Notes under the pieces: generated by a model | Seen by the model: only the letters and a program-made list of their open reading frames with translations | Database searches by the model: none | Told to the model about the DNA's origin: nothing | Program-made: the position numbers and the translations under genes | In this document: in pieces, positions 55,494-64,000 of the stretch | How positions within the stretch are numbered: the stretch's first letter is position 1 | Layout: every line of letters begins with the position of its first letter | Source of the DNA: Perkinsus olseni | Taxonomy: Eukaryota > Perkinsozoa > Perkinsida > Perkinsidae | Length of the DNA: 64,000 bases | NCBI GenBank assembly: GCA_013115135.1 | Contig: JABANP010000021.1 | Coordinates: forward strand, 62,001 to 126,000 | Direction of reading: 5' to 3'

Positions 55494-57877
55494 ATGAGCA
55501 AGACCTATCGTATGCTGATAGCGGGTGACCTGATCCCATCGACCAATCACTTCTACAAATACAACCCCGCCAACGGGACTCTACTGGCTAAGGTGCTTCC
55601 CAGCCTTCATCTCTAGCCGCCTTGCGTGGACGAGACTTGTCATCTCTCCCGAGTCTCTCTCGATGCTCATGTTTTTGGGCAGGTTCCTGTCGTTTCGGCC
55701 GAGCAGATCGATGAGGCTGTGCTTGCTGGTAAAAAGGCTTTCGAAATGTTCTCCAGAATGACTAAGGTAGATCTGCGGGAACAGTGTTGGTGGAAGTGAC
55801 CTGGACGAATTTTAGGAGGAACGGAACCCACTGCTGCTGGCGTGCGCTGAAGCAATCTCCGCTAACTCTGCCGAGATGGCTGAGTTGCTGTGTAAGGAAC
55901 AAGGCAAGCCATTGTCCAAGGCAAACAAGGAGGTCCAATGGGCAGTGTCCTGCTTCAAGAAAGCCGCTGAGGTACGGTCCCTCGTGGTGGAAATGTATTC
56001 TCACAGCCACATCCCATGCGGTGGACTGTGAGTATGACTACTGCCTGTCGTATGAGTAGTTAGAGGCTTGATTGTCCTGATTCATCGTTGAACAGGTATC
56101 GATACCCGTGAAGGTCCTCCACGAGGACGATGCTGGAAGGGTCGAAGTTCGGTATTGCCCCATCGGCGTGGTCGCTGCTATTGTGCCCTGGAACTTCCCT
56201 CTTGCGATTGCCGCCTGTAGGACTCAGCACCCCATAGCGATCATGCATGGGAAATCTTGTTCGAGGGCAGGTCATGCGGCCATCTCCCTGGCATTTGGCA
56301 ACGCTGTTATCATAAAGCCCTCCCCACAAACACCAGTAACCGCCCTCCGCATGGGAGAGATCCTTCAGAGTGTGGTGCCTCCTGGCCTCATCCAGGTGGT
56401 CTCTGGACCCGATACCCCTGTATGGATGCCGCCTATGGTTCTGTTATCATGTAGCGATTTTTAGGGAGACTTCAATGTTGGGGAGTACTTAGTCAAACAT
56501 CCCGGTATTCGCAAGGTCTCATTTACTGGGAGCGTGCCGACAGGTGAGCCTCTCGAGCAGAAAGATTTTATATCTTCATATTCGCTGCAACAACTACGAG
56601 AACAGCCAATACAGGCATGGATACGGCATGTTCTGTGATTTGCTCGAGAAAATGACACCCTCCTCACAATACCGATTGATATAGTCCGCTTTCGCGTACC
56701 GCCTTTTCGACTACTTCAGGCAAACGCGTTTTGGCTAACTCCGTAGCCGACCTAACAAGGTGCACTCTGGAGCTCGGTGGCAACGACCCTGCCATAGTTC
56801 TTCCGGATGCTGCCGTGCCTGAAGTTGTCCCGCGGATACTGCGGGCTGCCTTCATGAACTCGGGCCAGGTTTGCTGAGCACTTGGTGAGGGCATTCGGAA
56901 GTGTCATCCAGGTGTGCTCTGCCGTCAAGCGGATTTACGTCCACGAATCGATCTATGACGATTTCGTTGGGATGGCATCTGAAGAAGTCAAGAAACTTAG
57001 CAGCTTGGTTGGAGACGGTATGGACGCCAAAGTCATGTACGTCACCAGACGAGATGAGAATCTTTGGTTGACTCGTGAGATTGACAGAACGTTAGATACG
57101 GTCCGATAAACAACGAGATGCAGTACAACAGAGTTCGCGAGCTCGTCGCAGATGCCGTGAAGCAAGGGGGCAAGATCGTTCAGGGGCAGCTCGATAAGGG
57201 ACTGTCTGAGGATGGGTGAGGGTGAGCATACCTTGTTGTACTCGACCGCACTGCTGATGAAGGTACTTCATGGCTCCAGCCATTGTAACTGGTATTACGG
57301 ATGGAGTCCGGCTCGTGGACGAAGAGCAGTTCGGACCAGTCGTGCCTATAATGAAGTTAATCATGAAAGGCTACCTCGCTTCCAGGTCGCCGCTCTTCGG
57401 TGCTCAGATATTCTGAAGAAGCTGACGTGATTTCCCGGGCCAACGGAACGCCGTATGGTCTGTCGGCGTCGGTGTGGGGAACTGACTGCGAGGCATTGAA
57501 CAGAGTGGCAGGACAGATACTCGCCGGAGTGGTTGACGTGAATAGCCATGGACCAAGTAAGAGTTCTCTGTCCACGATTCACGCGTTTTCCGTCAACACT
57601 GAGCTCGTACGCCGACTTTATTTCTCCCGGGGTCTGGCGAGTCTTAACTTGGAATGGCGGTGGCCTCTGCGCTCAAACAGACGCGAATCACCTCTTTTCA
57701 ACGTGATTCTCAGTCGAAGGGTTTAGTGACTGTCTCACTTTCCAGGTGGCAATTTCGAATACCCTTTTGGGAGGTTTCAAGGACTCCGGTCTCGGCCGCG
57801 AGGGTGATTTTGCCGATGCTGATTTAACGGCATACACTGAAGTACAGACCATCAGAGTGGCAACGCGGGGCTCGTAG
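55494..57877 (+). CDS. NAD(P)-dependent aldehyde dehydrogenase
   Basis: Multi-exon ALDH superfamily gene. ATG 55494 (MSKTYRMLIAGDLIPSTNHF), first intron 55593-55682. Motifs in order: VSAEQIDEAVLAGKKAFEMF, AELLCKEQGKPLSKANKEV, VEVRYCPIGVVAAIVPWNFP (cofactor loop PWNFP), FGNAVIIKPSPQTPVTALRM, VVPPGLIQVVSG, KVSFTGSVPTG, CTLELGGNDPAIVL with the general-base Glu, FMNSGQVC with the nucleophile Cys, RVRELVADAVKQGGKIVQG, EEQFGPVVPIM, YGLSASVWG, and the end GGFKDSGLGREGD. Both catalytic residues are therefore present and the length is normal (about 480 aa). Introns interrupt almost every motif. Substrate not assigned; lactaldehyde/succinate-semialdehyde type enzymes are closest by eye. Confidence 0.88.
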
Positions 57878-57879
57878 TT

Positions 57880-59420
57880 CTTATTCTAACAATACCCGGT
57901 TTCTGCTTGGCAGAAGCTAGGCTTCAGATTTTTTCGGATAATCATTCCCTGTTACAACTCATGTTGCGTTCGTCTAGTAGCGGGGGTGGAGATTACCAGA
58001 ATCCGCCACTCGGACGTTTGCAGCTTCCGTGAGGCATCCGCCGCTCCGGCTACTAGTCGTGTCGAATACATGTTGTCACTATCATTCCGGAGACGGCGAG
58101 CACTCTTCAGCGGACTTAACGAGTTTCACCAGAGCAAGGGGATATTCCAGCAGCTCCGTAAATGATAGAGTCGAAGAGCTGTTCCAACGAGCGGTCAAGC
58201 CGATAAGTCGAACCGTAGTTTTCCCGTTCGCTACTCGAGTAGGGTTACTTCTCTTAAACTACAGCGAATGCGGTGTTGGACTCAAAACTGACATACACAA
58301 CGCATGCGGATTCCTCTGATCCTCTAGCGAATTCTCAGCGGTAGTTCGGGTTCCATCCATAGTTTGCCATCCGTCAGCACACACAGTTTCAAACTGAAGT
58401 TCTCTCGTTGTCACGAGCCCCTTGCTAGCCCTGCTACCGTGGATGACCTCCCCCACCAAGTTTTACAAGAAACCCAACAAACAACCGCTGTGTAACCGTT
58501 GATGACTTATGAAAGAGAGACAGCAATGGTAGCAGCACAGAATACCGCTACTTGCTGCTGCATACACGATATCCAGCGAGCAGCAAACACACCTGTCGCT
58601 CCGTATAGCTACGATCTGAGCAGCGGGCAGGAAGAGTAAGATGCGATGGACACTACAAACGATACTGATCGCGTGTCAGTGACAACACCAGCTATCGCGG
58701 CGAGGTCACACAAGGCGCCAAAAAAGCACCAATACTACAATGACAGCCACGTAATCTTCAAACAATACTGCTGCTTCAGAGGAGCTACTCGCGGGTTGAT
58801 AACGTAGTAAGAACTACCAGATGTTGGTAACACACGAGGAGGCAACGGGAGGATACTCCAATACTACGGACGAATACAGATCTCTTCTAAATCATAATCA
58901 TCATCATGACTCATGTCGAAACAGGAAATTATCGCGGTAAATATTATCATTACTCAAACACCATACAGTCTTGCCGGTTGCTGTTGTCCCGACTCAATAA
59001 TCCTCGCACACTGAGATGATAAACGACGTCAATAGCAGCAGCTGTTATAGCATAGTAGCGACAACCACAGACGTATAGTAGGACGGTGGGAAATAGTAGA
59101 ACACACTTCTTTGATGATGACGGTACTAGCCGGTGGCAAACTGCTACCAATCTTTCTCAACAACACTCATATCATCTACTAAGTTATAAAGGAGGAGTAA
59201 CTGCTGAGAACTAGTCAGCAGGTACTCATTAGGAATCGCGTGTTGGGTGATAGTGGCAGCAACACCAGCTTCATAGTCATCTCACGAATACCACCAACAC
59301 GACCTCTTTAGTAGAACTATTACACTACTACAACAAGAACAGTCGTGTTACATCATCATCATAGGTCGCATCAGCAACAACGAAGCTGCTGCCGATGGAC
59401 TCTCATACTGAGGAGGACTG
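57880..59420. other. Long convergent intergenic region
   Basis: This lies between the aldehyde dehydrogenase (+) and the MATH-like gene (-), both ending here. Only short ORFs are present. Part of it (58.5-59.4 kb) is rich in ACA/AGCAGC-type trinucleotides. No RNA gene or repeat family was recognised. Confidence 0.35.
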
Positions 59421-60907
59421 CTACTGGAGCCAGTCCAATAGCTCTAACGAGACAACCAGTTCGTCGAACTTGATCGCCTGTACTACACCACTGTCTTGGG
59501 AGGCGTCACCCTTATCTGTATTTAGCTTAGCTGCATCAAAGTCGACATAGAACGCGTTACCCATAAGGACCTTAGTACCGCTACTTAGGTCACCAATGCT
59601 GATACGGAACTTCATGCGAGCTCCCTGAGGGCAGTCCAATTCGACAGCAACACATCCAGGAGCTGATTTGCCAGAGATGCCGAAGGGGAAGAACTTGAAC
59701 TTCATCGGGGGGCCAGGAGTAAAGTCATCATGAGGCAACCGGAAGGTGGCACTGACCAAGCCTTCGCCAGGAGCGATGGTCTTCAATTGATCACGGACAG
59801 CACCCAAGTTCCAACTGACTTTACGAAGTTGTGCATTGACACGTACTCCTTGTTGTAGATGGGCATTTCTGAAGAGCTGCTCGATACTGCTAGTATTAGA
59901 GCCAAAGGACTTGGACTGAATGGGAGATTGAGCAGACTTCTGCTGTTGCTTCTGGTGCGGTACGAAAGGTGGCGCAGTAGCCGACAACGAAGAATGACGA
60001 GGGACAAAGGCGGGTGCATTGGCGGACAATGGCGTTGTGGGATGACGAGACTTCCCCTTAGACGAGTGCCTGACAATAAACGCCAACCATTGCAATACCG
60101 GCGACAGACAGCAAAGCTCTGGACTTACTTCGAGGACTTTTCGCTACTCTCGCTATTAGACGGTTGATGGGTTAAAATACCACCACTACTGGTGGTAGCG
60201 GCTTCCATCTGTGCTTGCGCATGAGCGAGGAGGTTGGTGAGGGCAATCTTCTGTTGTTGCTTCGTTGAGGCTTCTTCTTCGGGCTTCCTTGGACTGCCGA
60301 TGTGTAGTTGCTTCTTAATCATGGCGGTGGCATCTTGAACTGCTGTCGGCGATGCGGCAGAGTCGTTGGCGGCGGCAGCTGCTGTTGTGATGGTAGAGGA
60401 GGAAGCCATTACTAAACGGGCGTCCATAGTCTCAATAGAATTGAACTTGCCAGTCTTGTCTCTAATTTCCCATCTAAATCCAGAATCAGAGTCCTTCACA
60501 GGTTTCACGCACCGAGCCACGACAAATAGACTACCGCCTTCAGAGCTATCGTTCAGCAAGCCCACCACCCAACCCGCCAGTCCCTTGGCAGCTTCGGTGC
60601 CTCCTAGCTCAGGTAGACCCTCACCGTAGCACATAATTCTCTTGACCCCTTCGGACGTTTTCGAGTCAGTTTTGGAGTAGCAGAATTGCCACTTCTTGTC
60701 GAGGTTACCCTCGCAGGAAGGTTGCAGTGCATAGCCTCCGTTGACATCATCAGCATAGCGACCAGTGGCACCAGTCAGCTGAACATGGCTCGGGAAGGGC
60801 ACACCCATGCTACCCGGGAGGTGAACGGAGGGCACGGCTTCGCCACCATCAGGTTTACCAGTAGAGCTATGAGTAGTATTGCGGGGACTTGCAACGACCA
60901 GAGGCAT
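59421..60907 (-). CDS. Two-domain protein with a MATH-like C-terminal beta domain
   Basis: Two exons on the minus strand: 60907-60129 and 60069-59421, with a 59-nt intron (GTAAGTCC donor, TTGTCAG acceptor). The N-terminal half has GYALQPSCEGNLDKKWQFCY, GWVVGLLNDSSEGGSLFVVA and FRWEIRDKTGKFNS, a beta-rich region. A Gln/Ser/Ala-rich linker follows (KQQQKIALTNLLAHAQAQME). The C-terminal part reads VSWNLGAVRDQLKTIAPGEG, VSATFRLPHDDFTPG, MKFKFFPFGISGKSAPGCVA, GARMKFRISIGDLSSG. The W.L..., KFKFFPFG...G pattern resembles the MATH/TRAF fold, which is expanded in dinoflagellates and perkinsids. I treat the family as probable only. The junction keeps the frame (SSEKSS then RHSSKGK). Confidence 0.6.
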
Positions 60908-60909
60908 AT

Positions 60910-61700
60910 AGTAAGGTCGATGGCCTTGATCACATCAACTGCAACAGCAGCAGCAAGACGCCAACCTTCCGGAGGGAGCCAAAACCGAATACGCGACACA
61001 AGCTAGTAGACAACGCAGAAAGACTCGGGACGAATTTGAGACGGGCCAATGATGCTGAATCAGAATAGACTACCTCAATCACGACCTACTGCCCATCTTT
61101 TAATATAGCAGTTGTGAGAGCCAGGCTAAGACCAAAGCGAATGCGGCAAAAGAACGAGCATGGCCACTGAAGCCAGGCTTAAGGCCTAAATACTATGATC
61201 GTCATCGTAGAACTGAATCGCTGGTTGGGGGTACTTTCATCATCGTCGCCAGGCATTTACAGCCGGGTCCGCGGGTCATGGCCCATACGAACACCTTCCA
61301 CTTCTACGAAGAAACAGCCGATGGTGGCGGGCGAGAAAAGCTTTCGGCGGAGCGATGAACATCGTTGCGGTTTTTGTCTATTTTCTCGGGTTAACTGTGC
61401 TCATTTGACCGCTGAGTAAGTCAATCCTTCGTACCCGGTCTTAGTATCATAATTCCGGATGGCTTCCCTCGAGACCGCGAACCCTCATTCGTCCAGCTTT
61501 GTACCGAAGGTTTATGAAGCAGCAGAAGGGGCCTCCCCAAAGGAGCAGTCCCTTGCCAAGTGGAAGTAATAAGGCAACTTAAAAAACTTGAAAATTTTTC
61601 CGAGAATTGTATTTCCTAGTGAACAGTTGCTCAGTGGTAGAATTAGCTTAGCAGAAATAATGGTTCAGATCGGCTGCCGGCTGCCCGATTTATGAGGATG
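60910..61700. other. Intergenic with a tRNA A-box-like motif
   Basis: This is the divergent interval between the MATH-like gene (-) and the membrane protein gene (+). At 61627-61641 the sequence TTGCTCAGTGGTAGA matches a tRNA A-box/D-arm, and GGTTCAGATCGG follows about 30 nt later as a weak B-box. Acceptor strands do not pair. Otherwise no exon was found. Confidence 0.35.
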
Positions 61701-61711
61701 CGAAGCCCCGT

Positions 61712-62740
61712 ATGACTTTCGAGTTCAACAACCACGATTTCGTCTTGGCCGACGTCCGGCTCATGCGTGTCCAGGACAGCGAGGATGGTGTCCGCCTCGA
61801 GCTCTTCTACGATGGAGAGATCGCTGATGTTGGTAGGTCGCAGGTTCAATTCCCTGCCCCCTGCATCCTGGGCCAGGTACTGATCTCCAAGGGTTTATCA
61901 ACGCCATTAAGGCATCCGTTTCGAAGGGCTTGCAGGATCGGAAAATGCAGCGTTTCCGTCACATGCTTGAGAGGAAGAACGCCGGGCACACTGACGAGTG
62001 GGAGAAGTTTATGAAGGAGGTAATACAAGTCTACTGGCAAAAGGGGCGACGAAGCCCATTGCGGGAAAAGCATATTCACAACCCACCGTGCATGGGCGTG
62101 TAATGTGATTGGCATCGTGTGGCAGACGAACGAGAAAAGGCGACGTGGAGGTCAAGTTGGATATCGATCTCAATGGAGCAACCTCGGCGGAAGATACCAA
62201 TTCCCCTTTCCGAGAGGCCGGCTGTGTCCTCTCCTTTGTGGTGATACTTTTCCTCCGTAAAACTGCCCTGTTGGCATTGTCGTTCATTCTCAGGCAGTGT
62301 CGGTAACAGCATCCCCTGGTACGGCAGATCTTCTCGGCGAGATCTGCTTCCCTGAGTAGGTCCAGCGGTGAGTGCTTAGTTGCGTTATCCTCCCCTCGCC
62401 ACAGGTACTTCCTCGAGAAGGACTGTTCGGAACGCAAGGCTTTCATGGACAAGCAGAATGAAGCTCCTTTCCCGCGGTGGCTGTACCTCTTCTTTATCCC
62501 AATAGTAATACTGGTGGGAGCGAACTCGTCTGGTTCACCGACCAACGAGCATTTGCCACGTGATGGGATCGAACCTGGGTCGGATGCTTTCCCTCCCATC
62601 AGGTCATCTGCTTCATCGCCGTCTTATTCGCGTGGTACAGGATAGCCCAGGTGCTGTACGAAAAGTACTACGTCACCAACGGCGACCCGACCGACATGAG
62701 CGCGTCGTCCGCTGCGTTCAACTTCTCGACTGAGTTATGA
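61712..62740 (+). CDS. Two-TM membrane protein, unknown family
   Basis: Five exons, all phase-consistent: 61712-61832, 61877-62019, 62294-62355, 62405-62513, 62603-62740. N-terminal part FEFNNHDFVLADVRLMRVQD then DGVRLELFYDGEIADVG, helices SVSKGLQDRKMQRFRHMLER, then AVSVTASPGTADLLGEICFP and KDCSERKAFMDKQNEAPF. Two hydrophobic helices follow, split by an intron: RWLYLFFIPIVIL and VICFIAVLFAWYRIAQVLY. The C-terminal tail is polar and ends FNFSTEL. Introns at 61833-61876 and 62514-62602 both carry a tRNA T-arm-like motif. An upstream first exon is possible. No family recognised. Confidence 0.58.
61838..61858 (+). repeat. tRNA T-arm-like motif inside a 44-nt intron
   Basis: CGCAGGTTCAATTCCCTGCC forms a perfect five-base stem (GCAGG/CCTGC) around a TTC-containing loop, the geometry of a tRNA T-arm. 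It fills half of the intron at 61833-61876. Confidence 0.4.
62560..62585 (-). repeat. tRNA T-arm-like motif inside an intron
   Basis: The minus strand reads CCGACCCAGGTTCGATCCCA, with the B-box GGTTCGATCC. It lies in the 89-nt intron 62514-62602 between the two TM-encoding exons, too short to hold a whole tRNA with this T-arm position. The GACCC(A/G)GGTTCGA(A/T)(T/C)CCC string is shared with the motifs at 9.8 and 19.4 kb. Confidence 0.45.
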
Positions 62741-62930
62741 TTTCCTCGTTTCTAGCCTACGCTTGATGACGCCGCCTGTAATTTTGTTGCTTGTAAAGCC
62801 TAGCATACATCACAGCTGTCCAGTTGCACCGTTTCGTGTAGCATATACCATCGGAGTCGTGCTCGAGTCAGTCATCATTAACCGGGGGGCTACAGGAAAG
62901 GCGGTTCGTCAGCCTAGCTCTTTCTTTCCT

Positions 62931-63462
62931 ATGTGGAGACCTGCACGCTCCAACCTGAGATGCCAACTGCAAGCCGCTCCGTATCTTCGTAGATCAGTTC
63001 GGCACTACGGCTATGTCGAACCGAAGGATCCGACTCAGTTGGCGGGTACTCTTCAGAGGGGGATCTCGCCGAGCATGAATGCCACGGCGGTCAGGTCTTT
63101 CGGGCCCGTACGTCGCGCCTCGTACCAACATGACCCAGCAGTCGGTGCTCGACACGATGCTGCCAAAGGAGCTCAAGAAAATGGACTTAACGCGGTAGCG
63201 CCACTGCGGCACTTCTGCTACTGGAAAGATCTCGTTCAGGATTTACCAGATGATACCTCCCGGGGGTATGTCCGAGTTCTTCCTCAAACGTCTGCATAAG
63301 GCCATGCGGAAGGGCGGCAATCCAGCCCGAGTACCACTAGCATGCCCCACTCCTGCCAAGCACGTTGTAGCCAACAGGTACTTGGACTTTACAAGCAGTA
63401 TCAGAAACGAGAGGACTATCCTTCTATGGAGTTCCTCGTCCGGTAGTAACGACAGCCTGTAG
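62931..63462 (+). CDS. Probable mitochondrial protein, unknown
   Basis: ATG 62931 gives an Arg-rich, amphipathic leader (MWRPARSNLRCQLQAAPYLR then RSVRHYGYV), typical of a mitochondrial presequence. Exon 1 ends about 63107. A 31-nt GT-AG segment (63108-63138) or a frame shift leads to QSVLDTMLPKELKKMDLTR. Next exons: IYQMIPPGGMSEFFLKRLHK then AMRKGGNPA, and VLGLYKQYQKREDYPSMEFL ending VR, stop about 63462. The mature part is small, helical and basic, as in mitoribosomal or respiratory accessory subunits. No family assigned. Confidence 0.5.
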
Positions 63463-63567
63463 GGAGCGGCAGGTGTATGGCCTAGGTGTATGATATGCCT
63501 TGGTTATTGCTTCGATTGGCACTCCTTCTGGTCCGTACGAGATCGTCAGACCTTAACCTCGACAAAG

Positions 63568-64000
63568 ATGTTCCGCTTCCTCGCGTCTGATCTCGTCAGT
63601 GGAGCTGATAAGGTACGCCTCACTTCAGACCGGCACTCACCACAGGAAGGTTGTCCATTGTCGCTTCAGATCCGTCCTCGGGACCACTTGGGTCTTCTCT
63701 ATGCCTTGGCCTGCCTCCACTATCGGCCTCCTGCCCTAGTGCCTATCATACTACAGGGAATTGAGAGTTAGTCCATCCCGTTGGCTTCCCTTCGCTGTTC
63801 GCCGGCAGCAGGTAACGTATCGCAGTATCGCTTGGAGGCGTTGGCCAATGCAGCCCACAGTATGGCGGTGCTCGGCCTCGGCGACAACCAGGGGGGCAAT
63901 CGGTTCAACTCCTTCAGAGGAGGGGATGGCAAGAGACGTATCATTGCTGAGGGTCTGTGGTTGAGGAGAGCCCGGAAGTTCAGATTCGAAAGAGTTGATG
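63568..64000 (+). CDS. Helical-repeat protein (HPR/RAP-like), partial at right edge
   Basis: Proposed start 63568 (MFRFLASDLVSGADKVRLTS). Exons encode LGLLYALACLHYRPPALVPI then ILQGIE, and after an intron YRLEALANAAHSMAVLGLGD, then a basic segment (GKRRIIAEGLWLRRARKFRF) running off the window. Leu-Ala repeats of the form L..LA.A...L are those of the organelle RNA-binding HPR/FASTK group, as in the gene at 13.3-17.8 kb. The 3' part, including any RAP domain, is outside the window. Confidence 0.4.

Noticed and set aside
61627..61690. Possible tRNA gene
   Set aside because: A-box is good but acceptor and anticodon stems do not form.
62009..62599. 196-codon minus-strand ORF
   Set aside because: It overlaps phase-consistent exons of the plus-strand membrane protein and has no motif of its own.

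Overview
The window is eukaryotic nuclear DNA. Coding sequence is broken into many short exons joined by small GT-AG introns, mostly about 43-60 nt, with some of 100 nt or more. No rRNA or complete tRNA gene was seen. Short introns, tight head-to-tail gene spacing, HPR/RAP-type organelle proteins, Thr-rich secreted mucin-like proteins and a roughly balanced base composition point to an alveolate, most likely a perkinsid (Perkinsus-like). This is inferred from gene content and not from a marker gene.

Genes lie in blocks of one orientation. Block 1 (+, 1.2-6.7 kb): a tandem family of one-TM proteins, three with RING-H2 and two with acidic tails instead, then a membrane-anchored pyroglutamyl-peptidase I. 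Block 2 (-, 7.4-19.2 kb): Peter Pan/SSF1 ribosome biogenesis factor, AAR2 splicing factor, an AKTIP/FTS-like UEV, a helical-repeat protein with a RAP-like end, and a CBP3/UQCC1-like assembly factor. Block 3 (+, 19.2-22.8 kb): two small unknown proteins and a secreted vanin/biotinidase-type amidohydrolase. Block 4 (-, 23.1-27.2 kb): three secreted Thr/Ser/Pro-rich mucin-like genes, one with a 36-bp coding minisatellite. Block 5 (+, 27.7-38.4 kb): two coiled-coil genes, a Ser/Arg-rich gene and VPS18. Block 6 (-, 38.5-46.9 kb): ORC3, guanylate kinase and the peroxisomal E2 PEX4. Block 7 (+, 47.3-52.8 kb): PEX11 and a nuclear protein with a PHD finger inside a degenerate histone-deacetylase domain. 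The rest holds a secreted saposin-like protein (-), an aldehyde dehydrogenase (+), a MATH-like protein (-), a two-TM membrane protein (+), a probable mitochondrial protein (+) and the start of another helical-repeat gene (+).

Most genes are housekeeping (ribosome assembly, splicing, replication licensing, vesicle tethering, peroxisome biogenesis). The accessory part is the membrane RING array and the secreted mucin, saposin and vanin proteins, which would suit a cell that meets a host or dense environment. The most unusual items are the PHD-in-HDAC pseudoenzyme, the RING/RING-less array with one conserved splice site, the signal-anchored C15 peptidase, and tRNA T-arm-like motifs inside introns. 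Exon boundaries were read by eye, so gene ends and some start codons are provisional.
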